Origin: Deltaproteobacteria bacterium
GTDB taxonomy: Bacteria; Myxococcota_A; UBA9160; SZUA-336
Direction of reading: 5' to 3'
DNA: 41,514 nucleotides
Assembly: GCA_019311115.1 (NCBI GenBank)
Contig: JAFDDB010000012.1
Location: 1-41,514 of the forward strand
How positions within the stretch are numbered: position 1 is the stretch's first letter; every line of letters starts with the position of its first letter. Below the pieces are notes generated by a model that was not told the DNA's origin, searched no databases, and saw only the letters and a list, made by a program, of their open reading frames with translations. This document shows, one piece after another, positions 1-9,850 of this stretch. The position numbers and the translations under genes are program-made.

Positions 1-91
1 CGCTCGCCGTAGAGTGGATGACGGTGCGAATGCGGAGTCGGCCTTTGCAGACGGGGCACCGGAGCAGGTCGACCTGCGTGAAGACATGAAA
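1..91 (-). pseudogene. possible C-terminal fragment of an IS91-like transposase (partial)
   Basis: Reading leftward, directly after the stop of the GST-like gene and in its frame, the sequence translates to a short stretch around VDLLRCPVCKGRLRIR. A Val-Asp-x-Leu-x-Cys-Pro-x-Cys zinc-knuckle with a basic tail resembles the C-terminal zinc motif of IS91/IS801-type transposases. No N-terminal part exists upstream because the GST occupies that place, so it would be a remnant that continues past the window edge. The resemblance is from memory of the motif only; it could also be part of another small zinc-ribbon protein. Confidence 0.25.
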
Positions 92-1210
92 CTACGACCA
101 GACTTCCATGTTGTTTTCGCGGCCGATGTCGCGCGACAAACGGATGCCCAGGACGTCGGTCATGTCACAGGCTGCCAACATGGCCTCGACCTCGGCCTTG
201 GCCGCGTCATCCAGTGCGGCATGTTCGTCCTGCACGCGCTTCAGTAGATAGAAGCGATACGGCTGCGCCATCGCACTGATGGTCGTGCCCCGGACCTCGA
301 AGGTTGCTTGACCCGCACTCCGAGCAGCCACGGTGCCCGGAGGAAGCTCGTCCTGGGCATCGATCCATGCGTTGATGAGGTCCGCAGCCGACTTCGTCTC
401 GGGCACGAAGTCCACGGCGAGGTGCTTCAGCACGGCGATCAGTGTGTCGGGGACGTTGTCGTCCGAAAGGTAGGCGTCGTCCTGAACCTCGAACTCGCCC
501 ACGTCTAGCTCCGGCCGATTCATCCGCTCCACCCACCTGAAGAGCCGGATAGCTTTCTCCTGCATCAGCGAGAGCGGCTTCGGATCGCGGCCCAGGTGCC
601 CATAGAACGGCGCGATCATGCCGAAGTCACCGATCGAGGGCTTGCCGCCGAGCAGATAGGGCTGATCTGAGAAGTGCGCGTTCAGCAGTTCGAGCAACTC
701 CAGATAGAGCTCCTCGATGATCTTGAACGTCGCCGGTACGGCGCCCCACAGCTGACCCGCAGTGCGCGCCCCCTGCATGGCCATCTTGGTCAGAGCCGCG
801 CGGTCGAGAAAGCTCGGCATCGCGGCTCCAAAGTGAAAGACCAGGAAGTCATGATTCAGGTCCGGGAAGTCCCACCGGTAGTGCAGGCCAGGCCGGAGCA
901 AACCCTCGGCACCGATCACGTCGAACAATCGGCTCAGGACCCTCTGCTTTGGCGTCGTCGGAGAGAAGCGATGACCGTTCCGCGCTTCGTAGTGGTCGAT
1001 GATCGCCGCGCCGTCCCGGATGACCTCGCCCGTTTCGGTCTCGAGGGTTGGAATACCCCGGCGGCCGCCGGCCTTCGGCAGAACGGTGTCGCGGTAGTGA
1101 AGGGTGTTCGGCGCGATCTCGCGATAGGCAAGCCCCGCCTTGATGAGGTAGCTGCGCGCCCGGCCGGTATAGAAGGATGCGGGTGCCCCATAGAGAGTGA
1201 TTTTGCTCAT
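92..1210 (-). CDS. glutathione S-transferase-like protein with long C-terminal extension
   Basis: A 372-residue protein starting ATG. The N-terminal ~80 residues look like the thioredoxin-fold domain of GSTs (start MSKITLYGAPASFYTGRAR, then a GIPTLE segment with the usual cis-Pro, and IIDHYEA at the end of the domain). An all-helical C-terminal domain follows at about 100-240, with the YLLGGKPSIGDF segment typical of GST C-domains. It is well over the usual 200-230 residues. The extra ~120 C-terminal residues do not match anything I recognise. No signal peptide is visible, so it should be cytosolic. It is divergent from the selenoprotein gene, with about 120 bp between the two starts. The exact substrate is unknown. 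Confidence 0.85.
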   Translation of the reverse strand: MSKITLYGAPASFYTGRARSYLIKAGLAYREIAPNTLHYRDTVLPKAGGRRGIPTLETETGEVIRDGAAIIDHYEARNGHRFSPTTPKQRVLSRLFDVIGAEGLLRPGLHYRWDFPDLNHDFLVFHFGAAMPSFLDRAALTKMAMQGARTAGQLWGAVPATFKIIEELYLELLELLNAHFSDQPYLLGGKPSIGDFGMIAPFYGHLGRDPKPLSLMQEKAIRLFRWVERMNRPELDVGEFEVQDDAYLSDDNVPDTLIAVLKHLAVDFVPETKSAADLINAWIDAQDELPPGTVAARSAGQATFEVRGTTISAMAQPYRFYLLKRVQDEHAALDDAAKAEVEAMLAACDMTDVLGIRLSRDIGRENNMEVWS

Positions 1211-1297
1211 GATCTTGCGAGTCTATCACCGGCCCGTTGCCGATCGCTCACACCAAGTAGAGAGACTGAACTCGGGTTCGGAGGGCGTTCTCTTGGT

Positions 1298-1312
1298 GTT
1301 AAACTTGTTAAC
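1298..1312. promoter_or_regulatory. inverted repeat upstream of the selenoprotein gene
   Basis: GTTAA-ACTTG-TTAAC is a perfect 5-5-5 inverted repeat ending 19 bp before the ATG at 1332, in the divergent region between the GST and the selenoprotein gene. It sits in the only AT-rich patch of this intergenic stretch, so it could be an operator or part of a promoter. Only the symmetry is seen; no regulator is known. Confidence 0.25.
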
Positions 1313-1331
1313 TCAGGAACGGGAGGACGGT

Positions 1332-2480
1332 ATGCAGCCAGAGCTGGAGACACGCGGGACCCGGACGGGCACGGGCTGGCAGGATCATGACGGCTTCGTT
1401 GGCCCGGTTCAGCCAGGCACGGGCCCCAGGAGCGATCCTCGTGGCGACTTCCCTACCGGGCCGGAAATCGGCGACGCCATGCCGGACGCGCGCTGCATTG
1501 CGGCGGACGCGACCCAATTCGATCTGCACGCGCACCGAGCCGGAAGGCCGGCGGTGTTCGTCTTCTACCGCTCCGCGGTCTGGTGACCCCCCTGCCGTGC
1601 GCAGCTGGTCGAGCTGCAAAAAGGCATGCAGGACTTCGATGCGGCGGGCGTCGCCGTGTACGCCTTGAGCTACGATGAGGCGGACGCGCTCAGGGATTTC
1701 GGCGTTGCCCACGGCATCACCTACACCCTGCTGTCCGATCCGGATTCAGACGTCATCCGGTCGTTCAGCATCCTGAATACCCTGATCGACCCGAACGCTC
1801 ATCCCTGGTACGGGATCCCGTACCCCGGCACCTATGTGGTGAGCGCGGAAGGTGCGATCACCCACAAGTTTTTCGACAACAACCTGGCCCTGCGTGCGGG
1901 GCCCGAGCAGTTGCTGCGGGCGGCGCAGGGCCAACCCATGTTGGAATCAAAGCCCAACGAGGCTGCACCGGAGGAGGTTCAGGTGCGCGTCGCGCTCGAC
2001 GGCGACAACCTCGCGCCCATGGTGCAGAAGGATCTCGTCGTGCGCTTCAGCGTTCCGACAGGCCGCCACGTTTACGCGAAACCTGCGCCGCAAGGAGCTG
2101 CAGCCGTCGAGGTAACGCTCGATGAAAACGAACGCCTCGTCCAGCGTCCGGTCGTTCGACCGACGAGCGAACCCCATGCTCTTGCCGGCACGGAAGAGTC
2201 CTTCCAGGTACATCACGATGTGTTCGAACTGCGCTTGCCGCTGACCGTCAACGGCTCTGCCGGCAGCGACGCGGCAGCGATCACGATCTCCGGCGAAGTC
2301 AGTTGGCAGTGCTGTGACGACGAGGTCTGTGACATCCCCACAAGCCAGCGCTTCGAGCTCACCCTGCCGGTGTCGGAACCGCCCGCGGTCGCCCTGGGGA
2401 ATAGAAGAGGCGCGACCCTCGAGCCAAACGCCATGGCGCACTTTCAGAGAATGTCTGAAAGGCGGAGGGGTTCCGACTGA
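1332..2480 (+). CDS. selenocysteine-containing redoxin fused to a DsbD-alpha-like domain (UGA at 1584-1586 read as Sec)
   Basis: A 382-residue protein if the in-frame UGA is read as Sec85. The ATG at 1332 has a GGAGG 5 bp upstream. Residues ~45-200 are an AhpC/TSA-type redoxin: EIGDAMPDA at the start of the fold, then VFYRSAVW-U-P-P-C-RAQL at the active site, where U85 replaces the nucleophilic Cys and C88 is the resolving position. After the UGA the same frame continues as normal redoxin sequence (LSYDEADALRDF, YPGTYVVSAEG). Residues ~214-347 resemble the N-terminal DsbD-alpha immunoglobulin-like domain, with VPTGRHVYA and WQCCDDEVCDIP. C327 and C333 have the five-residue spacing of the DsbD-alpha pair. 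No signal peptide is visible, which is odd for a DsbD-like domain. Ordinary gene callers would split this gene or start it at Met99 (1626). Role inferred: thiol redox or peroxide reduction. Confidence 0.87.
1587..1632 (+). promoter_or_regulatory. bacterial SECIS element
   Basis: Immediately 3' of the UGA. The apical stem GCAGCT (1601-1606) pairs perfectly with AGCTGC (1612-1617) around the loop GGTCG (1607-1611). The loop's GGUC matches the GGUCU loop of the E. coli fdhF SECIS that SelB binds. Below it, CCTGC (1591-1595) pairs with GCAGG (1628-1632) and GTGC (1597-1600) with GCAT (1624-1627, one G-U), leaving a single bulged C and an A-rich 3' bulge. There are 20 nt between the UGA and the first loop G, within the range usual for bacterial SECIS elements and close to the 18 nt of fdhF. 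Confidence 0.87.
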
Positions 2481-2538
2481 CCGCCGAAGGCCGAGTTGCC
2501 GGGAAGAGCGCTAGCTACGCGTGCTTGAGTATGTCCCC

Positions 2539-2649
2539 ATGCCCGACCAACCGTTGCGCCTGATCGGCATCCCGATCTCGCCCTACTCCCTCAAGGTGCC
2601 GGCTCCCCAGCTCGCTCCCCGGGGCGTGTTCAGCGCGCCGGCTGCCTGA
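2539..2649 (+). pseudogene. truncated GST N-terminus
   Basis: A 37-codon frame starting ATG whose first 20 residues (RLIGIPISPYSLKV) are a typical GST N-terminus. The sequence then breaks off, and the rest of the frame is encoded by the first copy of the direct repeat, ending in TGA inside it. It looks like a GST gene cut at the repeat junction. An expressed small peptide is possible but unlikely. Confidence 0.5.
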
Positions 2650-2657
2650 CGAAACTC
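2602..2657 (+). repeat. direct repeat, copy 1
   Basis: 56 bp that match 5562-5617 at 49 of 56 positions, in the same orientation and without gaps. Both copies contain CTCGCTCCCCGGGGCGTG with its CCCCGGGG palindrome and end in GCTGCCTGACGAAACTC. The differences cluster in the ten bases between these two blocks. This copy abuts a truncated GST start. The two copies bracket the GST and DUF3604 genes. Confidence 0.75.
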
Positions 2658-2714
2658 CGCACCTCTAGGCTAGACGTTGACTCAACCATCCGTGGAAAAG
2701 GAATAGAACCCCCG

Positions 2715-3353
2715 ATGATCAAGCTATACGGCGCCAACGCGTCTCCATTCGTCCGCAAGGTCATGGCCGTCCTGGCCATCAAGCAGCTGCCCTACGAGCA
2801 CATTCCGTCCATGCCCTTCTCGGGCGATCCGGAGCTGGCCAAGGTCAGCCCGCTCAGCAAGGTACCGGCGCTGATCGACGGCGAGCTCAACATCGCCGAC
2901 TCCAAGGTCATCTGCCGCTACCTGGAAGGCGCCTACCCGGACGTGCCGGTCTACCCCACCGACCCGCGGCAGCGCGCCCGCGCCGACTGGTTCGAGGAGT
3001 ACGGCGGCACCGTGCTGGCCGAGTCCGCGGCCGGAATCTTCTTCCAGCGCTTCATGCGCCCGCGGGTGTTCAAGCAGCCGGCAGACGAAGAAGCCGTCGA
3101 CAAGATCATCAACAAGAACTTGCCGCCCCTCCTGGACTACCTGGAGGCCCAGGTCCCGGTAGAGGGTTTCATCTTCGGGGACCTCACCGTGGCCGACCTG
3201 GCTCTGGCTTCTCCGTTCGTGAATGCCGGGTACGCCCAATACACCATCGACGCTGCGAAGTGGCCGAAGTTCTCCGCACTGGTAGAACGGGTCAAGGCGC
3301 ACAGCGCCATGGCTCCGCTGCTGGCAGTCGAAGCAAAAGCCTTCGGCGGTTAA
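2715..3353 (+). CDS. glutathione S-transferase family protein
   Basis: A 212-residue cytosolic GST of normal length. The thioredoxin-fold domain is at 1-78: MIKLYGANASPFVRKV, with the Ser of ASPF in the usual catalytic Ser/Cys position, then KVPALIDGE with cis-Pro, and IADSKVICRYLE closing the glutathione site. The helical domain at ~88-205 carries the conserved FGDLTVADLAL segment (N-capping box Asp). It lies 3 bp upstream of the DUF3604 gene, so the two are probably co-transcribed and were likely moved together. Natural substrate unknown. Confidence 0.92.
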   Translation: MIKLYGANASPFVRKVMAVLAIKQLPYEHIPSMPFSGDPELAKVSPLSKVPALIDGELNIADSKVICRYLEGAYPDVPVYPTDPRQRARADWFEEYGGTVLAESAAGIFFQRFMRPRVFKQPADEEAVDKIINKNLPPLLDYLEAQVPVEGFIFGDLTVADLALASPFVNAGYAQYTIDAAKWPKFSALVERVKAHSAMAPLLAVEAKAFGG

Positions 3354-3356
3354 CCG

Positions 3357-5375
3357 ATGTTGAAGAAGATCCTGCTGGGCTTCGCCGCGCTGTTTCTTCT
3401 GGCCGTCGCGGTGGTGGGCTGGAGGGTGTGGCCGATCTATCAGCTGTCGCGCGAGATCTCGCCGAGCACCGCCCCCGACGACTACGCAAAGCAGGACGAC
3501 AGCCGAGTCCAGCTTCCCACGCCGCGCGCGCTGGAGCCGCGGCACTTCGATCCGCTGAAGAACGTGTACTGGGGCGAAGTCCACGTGCACACGGTCGAGA
3601 GCCTGGACGCGGTGCTCTTCGGCACGACCGCGACGATCGAGGATGCCTACCGCTTTGCCCGCGGCGAGCCGCTCCGAAGCCCGGGCGGGGAGCTCATGCA
3701 GCTCTCGCGGCCACTCGACTTCATGGCCATCACGGATCACGCGGAAGGCTTCGGCTTGGGCACCCGTTGTGCAGAGCCCGATCTGCGCCTGGCCGGGCGG
3801 GCGATGTGCGGATTCATGCGGACCCCGGGCTTCGCGGCGGCAACGTTTCTGCGGAACCGCCAGACCCGAATGGCGGTCGAGCCCGATCCAACTCAGCCCG
3901 CCGGGGTGTATCGCAATCGCCCCCGGAGTCGTCAGCAGCGGGAAGACAACCCGATCTGTGGCGGCGAAGGCGGCCGGGAACGCTGCCTGCGCGCCGGCCG
4001 GTCGGATTGGGCGCGCTACATCGAGCTGGCCGACCGCCACAACGAGCCCGGCGTGTTCACGACCTTCGCCGGCTACGAGTTCTCGCCGGTACTCGAAGGT
4101 GCCGGGAAGCACCACCGCAACGTCATCTTCAACGGCGACGATCTCCCGGCCCACGCGATCTCTTCGCAAGACGTCGGAAGTGCCACCGAGCTGTGGCGAG
4201 GGCTGGAAGAGACCTGCACGGGCCGCTGCGACTTCCTGACGATCCCGCACAACATGAACAAGGGATGGGGCCTGTTCTACAGCCGGCACACCTGGGATGG
4301 CGACACCTACAGCGAAGACGACTGGCGCCTGAGGATGCGTCGCGAGCCGCTGGCGGAGATGTACCAGGTGAAGGGCACATCGGAGTGCGCGCTGGGTGTC
4401 GGAGCGACCGACGAGGAATGCGCCTTCGAACAGGTCCTGGAGCCGTGCGAGCAGGGGCAGGAGACCGGCTGCGCCTTCGAGTCGTCCTTCGCGCGGCAGG
4501 GACTCCAGATCGGCATGCAGCTCGAGCGCGAGTACGGCTTCAATCCCCTCGCCTTCGGTTTCGTCGCGGCCACGGACGCGCACAACGCGAACCCCGGCGA
4601 CGTCGAGGAGTGGGACTTCCCCGGGAAGGTCGGTGCGGTCAGCTCGCCCGCGGTCCGGCGGCTTCGTACGAGGCCGGGGGCGGAGCCTCACAATCAGATT
4701 CTGACGGACCATGGCTCGGGCGGTCTCGCCGCCGTGTGGGCCGAGGAGAACACCCGGGATGCGATCTTTGCGGGGATGAAGCGGCGAGAAGCCTATGCGA
4801 CCTCGGGGCCGCGCATCGTCCTGCGCTTCTTCGCGGGCTGGGGCTTCGACGCTGCGATCGCCGACGCTCGCAACCCGGTCGCGGTCGCCACCGAGGGTGG
4901 CATTCCGATGGGAGGCGTGCTGCGGCCCGAGGACGAGGGGGCCGGCAGCCCGACCTTCTTCGTCTGGGCCGGCGCCGACTTGATGAGCGCTCCGCTCCAA
5001 CGCATTCAGATCGTCAAGGGTTGGATCGACGCCGAGGGAGAAACGCACGAATGGGTCCGGGACGTCGTCTGCGCAGACGGCCTCGAGGTCGACCCGAATA
5101 CACTTCGCTGTCCGGACAACGGCGCCTCTGTCGACACCCGCTCCTGCCAGACGCGCGGCGAAAGCGGAGCGCGGCAGCTGATGGTGGCCTGGCAGGACGA
5201 GGACTTCGATGCGAGTCAGGGCGCGTTCTACTACGTCAGGGCCATCCAGAACCCGACCTGTCGCTGGTCGACGTACGACGCGATCCGCCTGGGCATCGAA
5301 CCTGATCCGCGCGTGCCCGCGACGATCCGCGAGCGGGCCTGGTCGTCACCGATCTGGATCGATCCTCCGAGCTGA
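3357..5375 (+). CDS. DUF3604 domain protein, membrane-anchored or exported
   Basis: A 672-residue protein of the DUF3604 family, whose members have a PHP-like metal-binding fold. Residues ~5-27 are a hydrophobic N-terminal segment, a signal anchor or signal peptide. Family landmarks seen are YWGEVHVHTVESLDA (~78-92) and DFMAITDHAEGFGLG (~121-135), His/Asp-rich motifs suited to metal binding, and later FVAATDAHNANPGD and RREAYATSGPRI. Several paired cysteines (for example ETGCAFE and DEECAFE) fit an extracytoplasmic location. The biochemical function of the family is not established. It starts 3 bp after the GST stop. A 276-bp gene-free stretch follows, with repeat copy 2 inside it and the tRNA at its end. 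Confidence 0.9.
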   Translation: MLKKILLGFAALFLLAVAVVGWRVWPIYQLSREISPSTAPDDYAKQDDSRVQLPTPRALEPRHFDPLKNVYWGEVHVHTVESLDAVLFGTTATIEDAYRFARGEPLRSPGGELMQLSRPLDFMAITDHAEGFGLGTRCAEPDLRLAGRAMCGFMRTPGFAAATFLRNRQTRMAVEPDPTQPAGVYRNRPRSRQQREDNPICGGEGGRERCLRAGRSDWARYIELADRHNEPGVFTTFAGYEFSPVLEGAGKHHRNVIFNGDDLPAHAISSQDVGSATELWRGLEETCTGRCDFLTIPHNMNKGWGLFYSRHTWDGDTYSEDDWRLRMRREPLAEMYQVKGTSECALGVGATDEECAFEQVLEPCEQGQETGCAFESSFARQGLQIGMQLEREYGFNPLAFGFVAATDAHNANPGDVEEWDFPGKVGAVSSPAVRRLRTRPGAEPHNQILTDHGSGGLAAVWAEENTRDAIFAGMKRREAYATSGPRIVLRFFAGWGFDAAIADARNPVAVATEGGIPMGGVLRPEDEGAGSPTFFVWAGADLMSAPLQRIQIVKGWIDAEGETHEWVRDVVCADGLEVDPNTLRCPDNGASVDTRSCQTRGESGARQLMVAWQDEDFDASQGAFYYVRAIQNPTCRWSTYDAIRLGIEPDPRVPATIRERAWSSPIWIDPPS

Positions 5376-5561
5376 GCCGCGCTGTAGACTCGGCGCCTCG
5401 AAGCGGCAAGGCTCGTTACAGAATCGTTCTCAGCCGGTAATCAACGAGACCCCACGGAACTCCCTGGCACCTTCCCGACTCCAGGGCTCCCCGGAGACGG
5501 GTGTCCCCACGGGACCGAGTGGAACCTCGCGGCACAACCGCCCAACGCAGACCCGTGTCTC

Positions 5562-5617
5562 GCTCCCCCGCTCGCTCCCCGGGGCGTGGTTCGCGTGCTC
5601 GCTGCCTGACGAAACTC
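5562..5617 (+). repeat. direct repeat, copy 2
   Basis: Second copy of the 56-bp element at 2602-2657 (49 of 56 identical, same orientation), lying between the DUF3604 gene and the tRNA-Pro. The rest of the 5376-5651 stretch shows no gene. Confidence 0.75.
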
Positions 5618-5651
5618 AGCGCGTAACCGGGAGCGCTCGCAAGCAAACCGA

Positions 5652-5728
5652 TGGTCGGGGCGGCCGGATTCGAACCGGCGACTTCTTGCTCCCGAAGCAA
5701 GCGCGCTACCAGGCTGCGCTACGCCCCG
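5652..5728 (-). tRNA. tRNA-Pro(CGG)
   Basis: A 77-nt cloverleaf on the minus strand with the 3' CCA encoded (5654-5652). Acceptor CGGGGCG pairs fully with CGCCCCG. The anticodon stem CTTGC/GCAAG closes the loop TTCGGGA, with anticodon CGG reading CCG codons. The T arm contains GGTTCGAATCC. CCG is a common Pro codon in this GC-rich sequence. It sits just downstream of the subtilisin-like gene, on the same strand. Confidence 0.95.
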
Positions 5729-5746
5729 ACGGGGGCGGAGGATAAC

Positions 5747-7849
5747 TCAATCCTCGTCTGGGTCCGAGGGGTTTGCCGGATCGGGCTCCGCGGGGAAGCT
5801 GACCTTCTTGCCGCCGGCGGACTGGGACGAGCCGCTCACCCGGGTGCGGCTCCACCACGGCTTGCCGTCGCTCCCGGCCTGGTAGCCGGGGCGCTGTGCG
5901 GCGCCGCAGCCGCCTACGATCTGGCCCTCCACGGCGTCGAGCGTGCCCGGGACCGAGACGGTGGCGTTCGGGCCGGCGCCCACGATCATCAGCTCGCGCA
6001 GCCGGTCGGGAGGCAGGTCTGGGCGGTCTTCCAGCGCCAGTGCGGCCGTGCCGGCGACGAGTCCCACCGCCAGCCCGGGGCCGCTGAACTCGGCTTCGCG
6101 GGCGTGGCTGCGCGTCCGGTCGGGCCACGAGGCCGGGAGCCTCGCGGAGCGCGCTGCGCCGCGGGGCGCGCGCAGGTCCGGGACCGGGCCGTCGGGGACC
6201 TCGCCCGCGATCATCAGGCCGTCGAGCCGTCGGTCGAGACGGTCGGGTTGGATCTCGCCGGTCCAGACGTCGAGCCGGGCGCGGCCGTTGCGCCAGCCCG
6301 CGGGGTACGAGCCCCGGGCGGGGATGCCGTCCGCTGACTCTTCGACTCCGCAGACGGGGATCGCGCAGTTGTCCTCGGCAAAGCGCAGCGCATCGTAGAG
6401 CAGCGCGTGCGGCTGCTGCGCGGGCCAGGCACAGGTGATGACGCGCGCACCCTCGGTCGCGGCGTAGGCGGTGCCGAGCGCGCGCGCCCAGAGAGGCTCG
6501 CGCAGCGGCTCGAGCGAGCGGCGCGCGCTCGCCCTGCGCGGCAGGTCGCGCATGCGCGGATCGTCGTCGGCAGGAGCGGTCCTGCCGGGAGGCCGGAGGT
6601 TCTCCTGCACATCCACGGGCAGCAGCCAGGCCTGCGGCGCGACTCCAGCCGCTCCACTGCGCGGATCGAAGCCGGCCGCGAGCGCGGCGATCCAGGTTCC
6701 GTGTCCCCACGTCTCGGGCGGGCGGCCCTCGGCCGCGCCGGACCAGTCCGACACGTCTCCGTGTAGACCGAGCCCCAACCGCGGCGGGCCGTAGGAGTGG
6801 GCGATGGCCAGGTGCGCGAAGTTGGCGCCCTGTGCGTCCCCCGGTATGCCGTTTCCGTCCGCGTTCTCGACCGGGGACTCCTCGTCCTTCGCGCGGATGT
6901 TCGAGCTGAGCGCGCGCTGCCGCCGGTCCACTCCCGTGTCTACGATCGCGATGCCGATGCCCCGGCCGCGCACGCCGTCCTTCCAGGCCTCGGGCGCACC
7001 GACCGCACGAACCGCGCGACTGGGCTTGGCGCGGTTCAGCGGATGATCCGTGACCGAGACCGGCGTGGCGTCGGGTCTTCGCGGACCGCGGAACGACTCG
7101 TCCTCGCGCGTCGCGGCGACCAGCCGCGCGGGCCAGGTCTTGCGGACGCCCACGCGCACGAACGGCGCCTCTTGCGGCAGGTACGAGGACGGCTCGATGG
7201 CAGGGTCGGCACGCAGCAGCGACACCGCCTGGTAGAAGTTCGTGCGCTTGGGCAGGTCGATCGCGACCCAGCGCGCGAGGCCCGCCTCGTCGACGTGCCC
7301 CTGCAGGTTGAGCGGGAACGCCGCCATCGCCCAGGCCCCGAACGCGTGGAGCTTGTCTTCGAGCCCGGCAAAGCCGAGGTCGCGTCGGCCGACGGCGTCC
7401 AGCGCAAAGGCCGGCGCCTCGCGCAGCTTGAACAGCACGACGCCGCCGGAATAGGGGTCCGCGACCGGAAGGGTCGCGGCGTCGGTAAAGGTGACCTGCG
7501 CGAACGCGGCCAGGTGCGCGCTCGTGCACTGCACCTCGACCACGCCGGGCGACGCTGGCGATTCGACCCGAAGCGAGAAGCCCTGGCGCGGCAGCGAGCA
7601 CTCTGCGCCCCCGGCGTCTCGCCCGTGCAGCACCAGCGTCACCGGCTCGCCGATCCGGGCGACGCCGACGCGCGGCTCGAGGGTCAGGCGCTCGGCGTCG
7701 TCGGGCTTCTGCGGTGCGGTCCAGAGCTCGGGCAGAGGCTCCGGCGGTGGGGCGGTGCCGAGCACCGCGCAGCCGCTACTCCACCACACCGGCGACAAGA
7801 ACAGGAGTGGGGTCAGGAACCGGACGCAGGCAGTGCGGAGCGCTCGCAT
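5747..7849 (-). CDS. subtilisin-like (S8 fold) lipoprotein, catalytic Ser apparently missing
   Basis: About 700 residues. From the ATG at 7849 there is a 26-residue signal peptide ending in the lipobox WSSGC. A GTG at 7876 would add nine residues, and neither start has a clear ribosome site. The S8 catalytic domain occupies the middle. The Asp motif [10 protein letters not shown] and the His motif [10 protein letters not shown] are present. At the Ser motif the sequence is [13 protein letters not shown]; aligned on the VAG of GTSMAAPHVAG, the nucleophile is Gly and the conserved Pro is also lost. It is therefore probably a non-proteolytic subtilisin fold, or the Ser has moved. It follows rpoD on the same strand. 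Envelope location inferred from the lipobox. Confidence 0.83.
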   Translation of the reverse strand: MRALRTACVRFLTPLLFLSPVWWSSGCAVLGTAPPPEPLPELWTAPQKPDDAERLTLEPRVGVARIGEPVTLVLHGRDAGGAECSLPRQGFSLRVESPASPGVVEVQCTSAHLAAFAQVTFTDAATLPVADPYSGGVVLFKLREAPAFALDAVGRRDLGFAGLEDKLHAFGAWAMAAFPLNLQGHVDEAGLARWVAIDLPKRTNFYQAVSLLRADPAIEPSSYLPQEAPFVRVGVRKTWPARLVAATREDESFRGPRRPDATPVSVTDHPLNRAKPSRAVRAVGAPEAWKDGVRGRGIGIAIVDTGVDRRQRALSSNIRAKDEESPVENADGNGIPGDAQGANFAHLAIAHSYGPPRLGLGLHGDVSDWSGAAEGRPPETWGHGTWIAALAAGFDPRSGAAGVAPQAWLLPVDVQENLRPPGRTAPADDDPRMRDLPRRASARRSLEPLREPLWARALGTAYAATEGARVITCAWPAQQPHALLYDALRFAEDNCAIPVCGVEESADGIPARGSYPAGWRNGRARLDVWTGEIQPDRLDRRLDGLMIAGEVPDGPVPDLRAPRGAARSARLPASWPDRTRSHAREAEFSGPGLAVGLVAGTAALALEDRPDLPPDRLRELMIVGAGPNATVSVPGTLDAVEGQIVGGCGAAQRPGYQAGSDGKPWWSRTRVSGSSQSAGGKKVSFPAEPDPANPSDPDED

Positions 7850-7902
7850 GCGAGCAGCTTCGGCCGCAAGTCCCACTGGCTTTAGGCGATTTCGAGCGCG
7901 GA

Positions 7903-9804
<1,902 letters not shown>

Positions 9805-9850
9805 GGTGGGGGGACTCCTAAGAGAGATAAGGGAGAGTGGGTACTGAACG

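Noticed and set aside
1584-1586. TGA as an ordinary nonsense mutation making a pseudogene
   Set aside because: It replaces exactly the catalytic Cys, the downstream frame is undamaged for almost 300 codons, a SECIS hairpin follows and selA is present.
1626-2480. Independent gene starting at Met99
   Set aside because: It would begin in the middle of the redoxin fold, lose the active site and have no ribosome site of its own.
2724-5048. 774-codon open frame on the minus strand
   Set aside because: It is antisense to the well-supported GST and DUF3604 genes; such frames are expected in high-GC DNA.
5651-6337. Plus-strand frame starting [12 protein letters not shown]
   Set aside because: It is translation of the complement of the tRNA-Pro and the antisense of the subtilisin-like gene, a well-known false ORF type.
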